A stretch of 64,000 nucleotides of DNA. Source: Leptidea sinapis. Lineage: Eukaryota; Arthropoda; Insecta; Lepidoptera; Pieridae. Positions within the stretch are counted from its first letter, which is position 1. Every line of letters starts with the position of its first letter. Positions 43,170 through 53,185 of this stretch are shown piece after piece. The notes below the pieces were generated by a model. The model was not told the origin of the DNA, did not search any database, and worked only from the letters and a program-made list of their open reading frames with translations. The DNA lies in assembly GCF_905404315.1 (NCBI RefSeq), contig NC_066269.1, forward strand, positions 11,850,501 to 11,914,500, in the 5' to 3' direction. The translations under genes were made by a program, and so were the position numbers.

Positions 43170-43566
43170 TACTACTCGGTTTAGTCGAGTCAGTAAGTAT
43201 TGTACGATGTATATGCTTCAACAATTTGATCCCAGAAAATGTACAAAACAAATGTGTTCCGAAATTTAAAAGAATTGTTGAACAACGTTTGTGTGGGAAA
43301 GATTACTATAACATATATGATTTTCTTAATAATACCACAGACTGGGAATGAAGCGAAGACCTTCACGCCATTTAATAATTATAAATGGTTATTGTACGAT
43401 ATTACATTATAATCCATATTTTTATAAATAAAAAAATACCCGCTGAGTTTCTGGCGCCCTTCTTCTTCTCAGGTCTGAAGCAGTCAATTTTGTATGGGTG
43501 GTAGATTTTGACGTTCAATAAGTGATTTTGAATCCTAATTTGAATAAAAATATTTGAATTTGAATT
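43170..43566 (+). pseudogene. 3' end of second CR1/Daphne-like LINE family
   Basis: Reads RCICFNNLIPENVQNKCVPK and then KDYYNIYDFLNNTTDWE, followed by the 3' UTR with 'tttgaataaaaatatttga' at the end. Compare 54243-54675. Confidence 0.8.
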
Positions 43567-43801
43567 AAGTATACGGTCATTAGAAGTAGAAACAGCAGCG
43601 ATAGAAAGACGCGAACACGAGGCAAGAACATTTTGTTTCAGCAATTGAAATGTAATTATTTAGCAATATCAACTCCATCCTTTTTAAGTTTGGATATGCT
43701 GTTATTTTGACAGCTTTTCTTGAACACTTTGTCATTGCGCGGCGTTGTATTCAAAGCGCGGTCGAAACACAACTGACCGATAACTACAATTTTTGAGCGT
43801 G

Positions 43802-43855
43802 ATTGTCATACAATCCGCAACTAGACCCACGTCTAGTTGCGGATTGTATGACAAT
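43802..43855. repeat. Perfect hairpin: 25 bp arms, 4 bp loop
   Basis: The arm 43802-43826 (attgtcatacaatccgcaac, then tagac) and the arm 43831-43855 are exact complements around ccac. Extrusion as a cruciform or a very stable RNA hairpin (the transcript of FAR intron 1) is expected. Confidence 0.95.
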
Positions 43856-43895
43856 GAATTTAATCAAAGTATTTACCGTCGTTATATACATAATC

Positions 43896-44155
43896 GGCCT
43901 TACAAATAAACTTGGTATAAAGATCTGATGATAAACAAAGAAAATGCAAAATGTTTACATTATCGTTGACGACATTGTCAATACAATAATGATAATTCTG
44001 ATGATTTTCTAATAACAAGCTGCCTTGCAAATAAACGCGGGAAACGTTATACGTCCGAACAAACCATTCGTAAGCAAAATGTCTATTTGTAAACATTTTA
44101 CATATTCTTGGTTTATGCTTAGTTATAACTTTATGCCAATTTTATTCGTAAGGCT
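43896..44155. mobile_element. MITE-like element, about 260 bp
   Basis: 'ggccttacaaataaacttgg' then tataaag at the left end is opposed by the imperfect complement of 'ctttatgccaattttattcg' then taaggctg at the right. The inverted ends are about 50 bp with mismatches. An internal part 'gccttgcaaataaacg' repeats the left end. No coding frame. Confidence 0.6.
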
Positions 44156-44430
44156 GAATATCTGTACATTACTACCGTCTGACGGGAAAATCATTTACGC
44201 CTTTGCAGTGGAACTTCTGTGGCGATCTAGACTCAATAAACTATGAATTTTAATCATTTGAAGGCATTTTGTATTGCTTCTTTAGAAGAAAAGAATGGCC
44301 AATGTTGTGGGTATTTGGTAGTTAAGTGGCTTGATGCGAATCAGCTTCTCCCATCGCATTCAATTCATCATTACTTATCTTAGTGGCTGGTATTCCTCAC
44401 GTCCATTTTTCAAGTCGAAGCTTCATCCTA

Positions 44431-44705
44431 CCAGTGGGAGGCTCCTTTGCACCATCCTCGGCATCCTAGTGCCGACAAAATTATATAAAAATAGTGTGTA
44501 AGCATTATTGTGTTTCGGTCTGACGGTCGCCATAGCTAGTGAAATTACTGGGTAAATCTTACGTCTCCAGGACGAGCGCAATTGTAGTGCCTCCCAGAAT
44601 CTTTGAGTTTTTCAAGAATCCTGAGCGGCGCTGCATTGTAATGGGCAGAGCGTATCAATTACCATGAACGTCCTGCTTGTCTCGTCTCCTTTTGTCATAA
44701 AATAA
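44431..44705 (+). repeat. SINE-A copy
   Basis: 'ccagtgggaggctcctttgc' to 'ctccttttgtcataaaataa', with a rearranged first third. Confidence 0.85.
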
Positions 44706-44854
44706 ACCAAAATTTTTCGCTTGTTCCATAGCTTTTTCGTTCGCCGTTGGTCGTTAAATTACATAAGACCTACACATCCATTAATTAAACCTGTCGCTCG
44801 GTGGCATTTTGTGGAATTTTCAACAGCTTCACTTCTCAAATGTATAAAAGGCTA

Positions 44855-44970
44855 AAGGCCGACAACGCTCCTGTGATTCCTCTGGTCTGGTGTTGCAAGA
44901 GATTATGGGCGGCGGTGGCGAACTTAACAACAGGTGACCCGTGCTCGTTTGTCCTCCTATTCCATAAAAT
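44855..44970 (+). pseudogene. 3' end of jockey-like LINE
   Basis: 'aacgctcctgtgattcctct', 'ttgcaagagattatgggcgg' and 'gtttgtcctcctattccata': terminal ~115 bp of the family. Confidence 0.75.
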
Positions 44971-45337
44971 GTTTATGTGCAAATGCTTGATTTGTGTCAG
45001 CCCTACGCTATATTCGGTCTGAGATGTGTTTGCGAAACAGCGCAATAATTAAGTATAAATTGTTCAAGTTGTTATTATAATATTTTGCAAAGTTGACTGC
45101 GGTTCAATGTCGAAATAAAGGCAGCTAATTGGTGCGCTATTGTCGCGGGAAACTGCAGTTTATGGCAACACGCGATATTTTGAATATTAATGTTAGGCTG
45201 GGACCACATCGAACGGCGGCGATGAAATTAGAGGATGTTTGCTGGATTTTTTTACAAGTGGATACGTGGCTTTATTTGCTTTTGAAATTCATCCTACATA
45301 GAGGAAGTTATTTATAAAGGTATTGAACATCAATTTT

Positions 45338-45578
45338 TTTTATGAAAATAAGGGATGAGACGATCAAGACGTTTAGCTGATGTTAACTGATACGCCTTGC
45401 CCATTAAAATGCAGTGCCGCTCAGGATTTTTCAAAAAACAAAAATTCTGAGCGGCACTACAATTGCGCTCGTCAACTTGAAACATAAGATGTTAAGTGTC
45501 ATTTGCCCAGTAATTTCACTAGCTACGACGCCCTTCAGACCGAATCACAGTAATGTTTACACATTACTGCTTCACGTT
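45338..45578 (-). repeat. SINE-A copy in FAR intron 1, near exon 2
   Basis: Minus orientation, T-run at 45338 through 'acacattactgcttcacg'. 5'-truncated. Its end lies about 100 bp before the exon 2 acceptor. Confidence 0.85.
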
Positions 45579-45680
45579 TTTATCCCACACCATAACAAAC
45601 ATAAAGACTTCAAATATTAAACTTCAACTTGAAGAATTTAATCTATGCCCATTTTAATAAAGACTCGATTTGTTTCTCAG

Positions 45681-45932
45681 GTGTTCCAGAAGCTTCTAGA
45701 GTCAAAGACAACAGACGTGTTCAGCAAACTAGTGCCGATTGCAGGCGACGTCGGCTCGGAGCGCCTGGGCCTTCGCCCAGAAGACCGCCAGCTGCTCACC
45801 AACGACGTCAACGTGGTCATCCATTCCGCAGCGACACTGGACTTTGAGGAGAATCTCAAACCGACGGTCAATATTAATGTCTTGGGGACGAGAAGAGTCC
45901 TTGAGCTGTGCAAAGAAATCAAGGATTTGAAG
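45681..45932 (+). CDS. FAR: FAR exon 2
   Basis: Acceptor tttctcag at 45680, donor gtaata at 45933; 84 codons, phase 0 on both sides. Reads VFQKLLESKT ... VPIAGDVGSERLGL ... VIHSAATLDF ... INVLGTRRVLEL. The GDV and the NVVIHSAA strand are standard for the extended short-chain dehydrogenase fold of FARs. GC content is far above the flanking introns. Confidence 0.95.
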
Positions 45933-45945
45933 GTAATAAGCAGTT

Positions 45946-46065
45946 ATTTTTTGAAGGTCACCTATGTCATAACGACCTAGAAATGCAACGAAGGGAAGTT
46001 GATTCCACGGTATAGCGTGGCATATCCAGGCGTGTGTCACTCTACGCGTACGGTATGAAAACATA
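45946..46065 (-). pseudogene. Jockey-like LINE C-terminal fragment
   Basis: On the minus strand ICHAIPWNQLPFVAFLGRYD corresponds to the LWNELPCxVFPGRYDMGTFK segment of the jockey-like family. It begins about 13 bp downstream of the exon 2 donor. Confidence 0.65.
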
Positions 46066-46370
46066 CCCAGTGGTGTGCGAATACCTCGAGGTAGACAAGC
46101 GGTCGGTTGTCAATCATTCACCGCGATATGCGTGCCGCTTTTATTCAAGTCATAGTGGGTGAGAAAAGATTAAATTACTTTAATACGCGGGTCGCGGAGC
46201 GCTGCGCAATCGTGTGAGCGCGTGATCCACCAACGAGAGAGTGTAGGGCTGCGGAAGGAGGGAGCAGGAAGCGAAAACTTGACAACTGACGTTGACAGTT
46301 ACAAGTTCGTTCCGATATGAGCAATCGAAATATGGCGCCACATAGGTATATCTATATATATATATATATA
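46066..46370. other. Intron DNA, GC-richer, nothing recognised
   Basis: About 46100-46330 is GC-richer than usual for an intron here, without a frame. It ends in a TA tract used as target by the next element. Confidence 0.35.
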
Positions 46371-47682
46371 CTAGTCAAAATAAAATAAGGGTCACTTGAT
46401 TTTTTTGACCTCGTTAGCGAAAATTTATTTTTTATGCATTCTTAAGTAGCTGATTATTTATCGTGGTGTTACCTAATTTGTTTACACACATTTTTTTGAG
46501 TATTCCACCTGCATAATTGTTTAAAGTGGGTAGTTTTTGATAATTTATTGGAAACACTTGATTCTACCCGATTTTAAGACGGATTTCAACTCAGTCAAAT
46601 TGACGATTCTGTCAAAAACACTGTAAGTTTTGTTTAACTAGTAGCTGAATTAACATTTTAAGAGAGTTATGCCGAGAATTTAACGTCATATGAACTTGCG
46701 TACCGTAACTATATCCGTAGCATTGCCTCATGAAGGCCATGCGCAGCGTTCTGTGGCGTTGCAGCTGGGTTGTTCCGGGCGAGCGATCCAGAATGCTTAG
46801 AATCGTTTTCAAGAGACTGGGAGACTAACCAGGAGACGAGGATTTGGCAAACTTTGAGCAACTACCGTACAAAAGGACTGCTACGTGCGCTTGACTGCGC
46901 GCAGAGAACGCTGCAGCACAGCCCGCTCCTTACAAAACCGTTTGCGGCAGGCGATCGATACACGCGTTAGTGATCAAACCATTAGAAATCTTTTACACTT
47001 GCTTGTATCCATGAAAGTGACAGATTTGGGGGCCCCAATGTTATTGTATGGGGAGGAATCTCTATGTCAGGCAGAACCGAGCTGGTAATTCTAAACGGAG
47101 GCACAATAACAGCTCAACGTTACATCGAAGAGGTCATTAGACCCCATGTGGTCTCACATGCACAGAGAATCGGTGCAAGATTCCATCTGACGTACGATAA
47201 TGCTCACGCTCATGCAGCTAGGGCCACCAGAGAAGCCCTAGAGGGGGCTGGTTTACAGGTGTTGCCCTGGCCTGCAAACACTCAGTATCTCAACACCATT
47301 GAACACATGTGGGATTTACTGAAATGCAGCTGGGAACAAATTCCTCAAAAAACAGTGGTACACCTGGTGGAGAGTGTACTTTCTAGGCTCCAAGAGTGCC
47401 TTAGAAAACAAGGAGGGCTTAGGTATTGAGGAAAGTCACAAATCAACCCACATTTTATGTTTTTTCTCAGAATTTTTTTCCTCACTAATTATTTTTGCAT
47501 TAATGCAAATTTTATTAAAAAGTTGAAAAAAAATCTATTTTTAATCGTTTGGATCATTATTTTATGCTGTCTACAATAAAAATCAATTAATTTATCCAAT
47601 CGAATCATTAATCAACCTTTAAACCTCAAGAATTCGTGAGAATACTGTAAAAACGTGGTGGCCCTTATTTTGTTTTGACTAG
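46371..47682 (+). mobile_element. Tc1-like transposon, internally deleted
   Basis: Terminal inverted repeats 'ctagtcaaaataaaataagg' then gtcac, and the complement with two changes, flanked by TA: a 1312 bp element. The transposase frame starts at 46690 (MNLRTVTISVALPHEGHAQR, a helix-turn-helix), runs in one frame with two in-frame stops to about 47010 (VSDQTIRNLLHL), then is broken. It resumes with NVIVWGGISMSGRTE. A segment that should hold the first catalytic Asp is missing between. The rest (47064-47429) is open: TYDNAHAHAA carries the second Asp, and WPANTQYLNTIEHMWD the acidic third residue; it ends CLRKQGGLRY. Non-autonomous relic. Confidence 0.9.
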
Positions 47683-47689
47683 TATATAT

Positions 47690-47900
47690 TCCTTCAAAGT
47701 CAAATTCAAATAAACTTTATTCAAATAGGCTTAAACTAAGCGCTTCTGAATTGTCACTTTAAATATTTCTTATAAATTAATGATTTACCATATGTTCGTA
47801 AAAAGTTGAGCTCATGAGAAAAACATATAAGAAACTCAACGGCCACTCTTTTCAATAAAATAAAGTAATTTACAATGGCTGTAATATATATAACAAATTA
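47690..47900. other. Intron DNA with a LINE-tail-like stretch
   Basis: 'gtcaaattcaaataaacttt' near 47700 and 'aactcaacggccactctttt' near 47835 resemble the 9820 region ('aacggccactcttttaacc'). No coding part. Confidence 0.35.
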
Positions 47901-48435
47901 CACTGGCCTTCAAAAGTAAGTATCACACTTTTAAAATTGGGATAACGTTTTAAGTTCACAACATATAGTTTCGAAATAAAAAGGACTCCAAAGAGAATTT
48001 AATTTTGTACATAAAAACTTTATAGTCGGTGACCTTCTTTTAAGAATTGGCTGAAAAAAAACTTCAAAAACAAAACCATTCCTTTTTCAAAGTGGACGTT
48101 TCCGAATTACAATTTTACCATTCACATTATCAAAAAAATTTTCACAAACCGGCTCCAAGCTGTAATCAGAGCTCGAGGAGGCAATACCAGTTATTAAAAA
48201 TTAAATAACATGTAATACATTTTAGTTGAATTTTTTTACACTAAACTAAAAATGTCTATTTTCATTGTTTTGTCTTTTTTTTAGTTAAAAATGTTACTGA
48301 TGTATAATTTTAGTTTCTGAGAATTAAAGCCTATAAAATTTGCAACAAAACGTTTTTAATCTTAAATCTCTACCTTCTATAGTTAAGAAAAAAAATTAAT
48401 TTGAAAAGTGTGATACTTACTTTTGCAGGCCAGTG
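47901..48435 (+). mobile_element. 535 bp Tc1-type deletion derivative
   Basis: Inverted ends 'cactggccttcaaaagtaag' then tatcacac, and the complement, with TA on both sides. Inside, near 48145-48200, the frame TNRLQAVIRARGGNTSY and stop is the usual C-terminus of Tc1-like transposases. The rest of the gene is deleted. Not the same family as 46371-47682. Confidence 0.85.
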
Positions 48436-48684
48436 TAGTTTGTAAGGTGCTGCATCCAATATATATGAGTCGTGTTTTAATAATATGAATTATTTCATGA
48501 AAAGTAATAAAGAATTAAATTTGTATATTTGATGTTTAATATCATTACAATCGCATGGATGGCGCAATAGGTACCGTTGACGGTGCACATCACAACAGCC
48601 ACGGACGCCAGGTTCAATTTTATCACGTATGTGGTTCTCTGATCGAATTCATACGTACGTTTAATCGACTTCTAATAAGTACAG

Positions 48685-48757
48685 CAACGCTCCTGTGATG
48701 ACCCTGTTGTAACAAGAGAGTATGGGCCGCGGTGATCACATACCATCAGGTGACTCG
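48685..48757 (+). pseudogene. 3' end scrap of jockey-like LINE
   Basis: 'caacgctcctgtgatgaccc' and 'gggccgcggtgatcacatac' then catcaggtga, the family 3' end with changes; directly followed by an RTE tail in the opposite sense. Confidence 0.6.
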
Positions 48758-48943
48758 TATTATCATCATCATCAGCCGGAAGACGTCCACTGCTGGACAA
48801 AGGCCTCCCCCAAAGATTTCCACGACGATCGGTCCTGCGCTGCCCTCATCCAATGTATTCCGGCGATCTTGACCAGATCGTCGGTCCACCTTGTGGGGGG
48901 CCTACCAACACAGCGTCTTCCGGTACGTGGTGACCTGTATACA
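48758..48943 (-). pseudogene. RTE-like LINE C-terminal end
   Basis: The + strand starts with the (atc)n-like 3' tail 'attatcatcatcatcagccg'. On the minus strand the C-terminal QDRSSWKSLGEAFVQQ-type sequence can be followed with frame breaks. The sister fragment on the + strand is at 61190-61325. Confidence 0.7.
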
Positions 48944-49010
48944 TAGTAATAATTAACGGGCTTTCACACTAATAATGAGTGTCAGACAACGGTATATTTG
49001 GATTTGGAAC

Positions 49011-49323
49011 CACGGACGAGTAAAAAAAGAAGGACTCCGCACCGTGATATTAGCAAGTGAAGCACCGTTATGCTAGTGTGTGTACAGTTACGTGGGATAC
49101 TAGTTACACAATTTTTTCACCCTTAAATAATCATATATGGCCACAAATACTTATATAGTATCGTTTTTACACTTTTTCACAACGCACAACGGCATTTTTA
49201 AAATATTTTACTAGTTGTGTAAGTGTGTGCCTGATGCTATGTATTTACACGTTAATCGGCTTGTTTTGGTGCTAGACTGTTATGTAAGGTGACACGGAGT
49301 CCTTATTTTTTTATTAGTCCGTG
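49011..49323 (-). mobile_element. P-element-like MITE, copy 3, in FAR intron 2
   Basis: Inverted termini cacggac...gtccgtg and a perfect 8 bp duplication, tttggaac (49003-49010 and 49324-49331). On the minus strand an ATG at 49195 opens MPLCVVKKCKNDTI before a stop at about 49153. M-P-x-x-C-x4-C-x-N is the THAP start, preserved as in copy 2 (15802) and reading five residues further. A stretch present in copy 2 (about 60 bp after 'cactacaggccg') is deleted here. Confidence 0.78.
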
Positions 49324-49526
49324 TTTGGAACTAAACTTTTTATTCACCCTACGAACGTTCACAACATACCGGTATTAGGCCAGGAGACCACTACCTTAGT
49401 GATTCCATTTACACCGGCACTAACCACTAGGCTAAGTTTTTGTCAATGGCCGAAACCTTTGGTCTAATAAACTTTAAGTCACCGCCTCCTCCAATACATG
49501 CGAATATACTCAAGCTTCTCTTGCAG

Positions 49527-49672
49527 GCTATGGTGCACGTGTCGTCAGCATATGTTAGCTCTTATCTGAAGGAAGCTGAGGAGGTTGTGTACGAGAGTCC
49601 AGCAGACGTGGAGAGCGTCATCAAACTGGTGGAGAAGTTGACGGATGAAGCCCTAAATGATATAGAGAGGAC
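49527..49672 (+). CDS. FAR: FAR exon 3
   Basis: Acceptor cttgcag at 49526, donor gtaagt at 49673. Enters in phase 0 and leaves two bases of a Thr codon. Reads AMVHVSSAYVSSYLKEAEEV and then ESPADVESVIKLVEKL. The VSSAY segment carries the Ser of the catalytic triad and lies next to the substrate cleft by family analogy. Confidence 0.95.
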
Positions 49673-49698
49673 GTAAGTATACTGTCTTCAAATTTTTT

Positions 49699-49992
49699 CA
49701 GTGGGAGGCTCCTTTGCACAGGATGCCGGCTAGATTATGGGTAACACAACGGCGACTATTTCTGCCGTGAAGGAGTACTGTGTTTCGGTCTGAAGGGCGA
49801 CGTAGCTAGTGAAATTACTGGTCAAATGAGACTTAACAACTTATGTCTCAAAGTGACGAGCGCAGTTGTAGTGCCGCTCCGAATTTTTGGGTCTTTCAAG
49901 AATCCTGAGCGGCACTGCTTTGTAATGGGCAGGGCGTATCAATTACCATCAGCTGAACGTCTGGCTCGTCTCGTCCCTTATTTTCATAAAAA
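49699..49992 (+). repeat. SINE-A copy just after FAR exon 3
   Basis: 'cagtgggaggctcctttgca' to 'cttattttcataaaaaaaat'. Starts 26 bp after the exon 3 donor. Full length. Confidence 0.9.
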
Positions 49993-50132
49993 AAATCTGC
50001 TGCCCAAGATCTATTAGCTATATCAGTACGGACTTATTGACAAATGAAGCTAAACGGCTTTATGTTTAGATTTGAAAGAGCGAGATCTCAAGCTAATTTC
50101 CTAATATGCAATTATTGGGGTTGTCAATGTTA

Positions 50133-50612
50133 TAAAGGCATAAAAAGTCATAAAAGGCATTTATTTTCTCAAAATTGATTCCTTTAGAATTCTTTTTGAT
50201 GTCATTTCTTATACTACTACCGCTTCGGAAACAAATGGCGCTCTGAGAGAGAAGAAGCAGTGCAAGAAACTCTCCCAGCATTCTTTTTTTGCGCTCTTTT
50301 CAATAAAAATATACAATATTGTACAGTCATTTCTATCGCTATAAAATAATCACAATCAAGTCCCAGGCTGTCCGATCATTTAGATATTCAGCAGTGGAGT
50401 AATAGGATTTACGACAGAGCCATTTTTTTATAAAACATTTAAATTTATTTATAGATAATGCCCGAACAGTGGCTGGGACTTTATTATAGAAGTGTATACA
50501 TTTACCCTTAAAGCTATTATGTATCTTATGAAGCCTACCAAAACTAGCTACAAGCAATCCCTTATTTCTAATGTTATAATAATGAAAATCACTATTAAGA
50601 GCAAAAAGTATC
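50133..50612 (-). pseudogene. 3' part of the intact CR1-like LINE family, nested
   Basis: Reads FALNSDFHYYNIRNKGLLVA and then FYNKVPATVRALSINKFKCF, near identical to the end of ORF2 at 38846, with the same 3' UTR. The right end falls in the ORF; the insertion is 5'-truncated. Confidence 0.85.
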
Positions 50613-50688
50613 AACTGTTAAGTATCTAATAAGATCCTGTAGATGGAGCCACCTGAGAGTTGATCAAGACATACCAAGATTTACAAAC

Positions 50689-50826
50689 GATAAAAAAAAG
50701 CCCGCTGAGTTTCTTACGCCCATTCTTCTCAGGTTTGAGCCACAATTTTTTGAATGGGTGGTTGTTTTTGACGTTCAATAAGTGATTCTGAATCCTATTT
50801 TGAATAAAAATATTTGAATTTGAATA
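50689..50826 (+). pseudogene. 3' UTR of second CR1-like family, nested
   Basis: 'aagcccgctgagtttcttac' to 'aaaaatatttgaatttgaa'. Only ~138 bp, extreme 5' truncation, inserted in the SINE. Confidence 0.8.
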
Positions 50827-51162
50827 CGTCACTCGAACGGTTGGCTCAGTGGAGGAGCGTTCGGACGGAACCCGATAGGTCGCGAGGTCCAGTCCTGTAT
50901 CATGGACTATATATATAATGGTTACAAATTAGAATTCCAAAGTTTTTAAAACGCCATTGATATTTTCTGATAATAATTGACAGGACGTGCCCTCGGGAAC
51001 ATACTCATATTACCGACAATCAAGGTAAGAAGCGAACTCCAAGAATTCTGAGTAGTATACCAATGTAATGGAAGGGCATATCACCATCAGGTGAATGCTT
51101 TGCTCACCACACTTCGCACTTCACTTCGCACCATAAAAACACTTGGATATTTCTCATTTCAG

Positions 51163-51272
51163 CATTCTTCGCAGCCACCCAAATACCTATACGTTTACGA
51201 AGCACCTCGCCGAGCACGAGGTCAAAGCAAGCTCGCAGCTGTTCCCCTGCGCCATCGTCAGACCCTCGATGA
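51163..51272 (+). CDS. FAR: FAR exon 4 (active-site YxxxK)
   Basis: Acceptor tttcag at 51162, donor gtaaga at 51273. Completes the Thr codon and reads ILRSHPNTYTFTKHLAEHEV and then FPCAIVRPSM. YTFTK is the catalytic Tyr/Lys pair. Leaves one base (A) for the next exon. Confidence 0.95.
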
Positions 51273-51320
51273 GTAAGAGAACCTCTTTAACCTCTATAGA
51301 CGACTCCTACATACTCCTCC

Positions 51321-51720
51321 TTGGCTAGTAGCCCTGACTACGGATCCCGGTTCGTATTCCAGTATATGCAATTGTTTGTATAATAATAATAATATTGACA
51401 CCCAAATTTTTTACCCAAATTATCTTGCCCCAAGTTAAGCATCTATAGCCTGTGTTATGGGTTACAAGACAATGATATATTTAATACAGTATACTTACTT
51501 AAACATACATAAATTCATATAAACATACATAAATACATTTAAACTTCCATGACTCGGAAACCAACATCCATATTCATCATATAAATGCTTGCACCTACCG
51601 GGATTCGAACCCGGGAACTCTAGCATATAGTAGGTAGGATCGCTAACCACTCGGCTATACAGGTCGTCATGATGATAAATATTGATGTTTGTTTATAAGT
51701 CATAGATGTTTTTTTAATAA
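51321..51720. repeat. SINE S1 (+) interrupted by SINE S1 (-)
   Basis: The + head 'ggctagtagccctgactacg' to 'agtatatgcaattgtttgta' is followed at about 51376-51665 by a full minus copy ('acctaccgggattcgaaccc'), after which + body sequence resumes ('tgatgtttgtttataagtca'). One S1 element inserted head-to-head into another. It begins about 48 bp after the exon 4 donor. Confidence 0.7.
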
Positions 51721-51753
51721 GTAAGTACTTTAATGTTGTAGTTATTGAAATAC

Positions 51754-52029
51754 CAGTGGGAGGCTCCTTTGCACAGGAAGCTGGCTAGGTTATGGGTACC
51801 ACAACGGCGCCTATTTCCGCCGTGAAGTAGTAATGTGTAAACATTACTGTGTTTCGGTCTGAAGAGCGCCGCAGCTAGTGAAAGTACTGAGCAAATGAGA
51901 CTTAACATCTTATGTCTCAAGGTGACGAGCGCATTTGTAGAATTTTTGGGTTTTTTTAAGAATAAGGCGTATTAATTACCATCAGCTGAACGTCCTGCTC
52001 ACCTCGTCCCTAATTTTCATTAAAAAAAA
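51754..52029 (+). repeat. SINE-A copy
   Basis: 'ccagtgggaggctcctttgc' to 'ccctaattttcattaaaaaa', nearly full length, with a deletion in the last third. Confidence 0.88.
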
Positions 52030-52208
52030 ACAAAAGTCGGACATCACTTTATTATATACAACTTCAAAGTCTCATAACTAAGCAAACCAAGTAACAAAGA
52101 CATGCTACAATACCTAAATACAATATGCATTGCATATATGGCCTATCGGAGACGACAGACTATCCGTGATGTACTTTTTAGTCTGTGAAAATAAAATATA
52201 TAGTATTA

Positions 52209-52523
52209 CTAGCTGACCCAGCAAACGTTGTATTGCCGATATTAAAATCGCGATACAAAAGTAAATGTTGATCGTAGATCGAATCGATGAAAATTTGAAG
52301 TTGTATGTATTTTTAATGCTGTCTTCTCCTAAACAAAAAAAATGTCAAAAAAATTAAAAAAAAAATGGTGTGGACCACCCTTAACATTTAGGGGGATGAA
52401 AAATCAATGTTGTCCGATTCTCAGACCTACCCAATATGCACTCAAAATTTCATGAGAATCGGTCAAGCCGTTTCGAAGGAGTTTAACTACAAACACCGCG
52501 ACCTGAGAATTATATATATTAGA
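52209..52523 (-). mobile_element. Non-autonomous Helitron (gcaa hairpin type)
   Basis: CTAG at 52209, 'ctgacccagcaaacgttgta' with the gcaa / ttgc stem, and GA at 52523. The body ('gagaatcggtcaagccgttt') differs from 24936-25290. Confidence 0.7.
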
Positions 52524-52803
52524 TATGCAGTACCGCAAATGACGCGCAAAAAGTCTGACACACAAAATATCTTTGTAGATCTGACAGACCGCGTCATACC
52601 GCGCCAAAAAATATTACGTTCGCGTTAACATGCGCTAACGCAGACGACGCTCACGTTAGTCTGTAGCAAAGAGTATAATAATATATAGGGAAACGAGAGC
52701 CCTCTCGACGCATTATGAGCTGTCTATTTGAAAACTAGCGCCATCTGGAGATTGGTCCCGAAAATAACTATTATGAGCTCCAAATTATAAAATTCATTTT
52801 TAA
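52524..52803. other. Intron DNA, nothing recognised
   Basis: A GC-richer block at about 52530-52680 lacks a motif. Confidence 0.3.
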
Positions 52804-52913
52804 TGTTGTGACGCAATTAAATAACTAACTCTACTTTTTAATGTAGGTATTGCAATTTTTTACCATGTTGAAATTGCGTGTAGAGTTAGTTATTTAATTT
52901 TGTCACAACATAG
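52804..52913. repeat. Hairpin of about 110 bp (31 bp arms)
   Basis: 'atgttgtgacgcaattaaat' then aactaactctac, and its complement at 52882-52913 with two differences, separated by ~46 bp. Could be a small foldback element or a precursor-type hairpin in the FAR intron 4 transcript. Confidence 0.75.
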
Positions 52914-53155
52914 AATATAAAGGATAGATTTAGTAGTGCAAATATGCAAAATGGAACACGAGAGCTACATACATGCGCAAACGCTACAACTAGCCGCCAT
53001 TTTATGACCAGTGGGCAGTGACACAATTGAAAGGTTTCAATTCAAAGCAAGTGACAGCTGACAAAGCTTTCATTTTCGGGCCGACTAACAGATGGCACTA
53101 CAGTCTTCTGAAAACGTCACTTTAAGGCGTCTGTCCCACCCCTGGTACAGACCAG

Positions 53156-53185
53156 GTAAGTGCAGACTACAGAGTCTGCACTTAC
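53156..53185. repeat. Perfect hairpin: 13 bp arms, 4 bp loop
   Basis: gtaagtgcagact, acag, agtctgcacttac. It starts with a donor-like gtaagt on both strands. Confidence 0.9.

Larger units (their letters stand above)
50072..50905 (+). repeat. SINE S2 split by two LINE fragments
   Basis: S2 pieces at 50072-50132 (agatctcaagctaatttcct), 50613-50688 (tatcaactgttaag ... cctgagagttgatcaa) and 50827-50905 (acgtcactcgaacggttggc) line up in order with the continuous copy at 24236-24490. The two gaps hold LINE ends of different families and opposite orientation. Confidence 0.75.
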
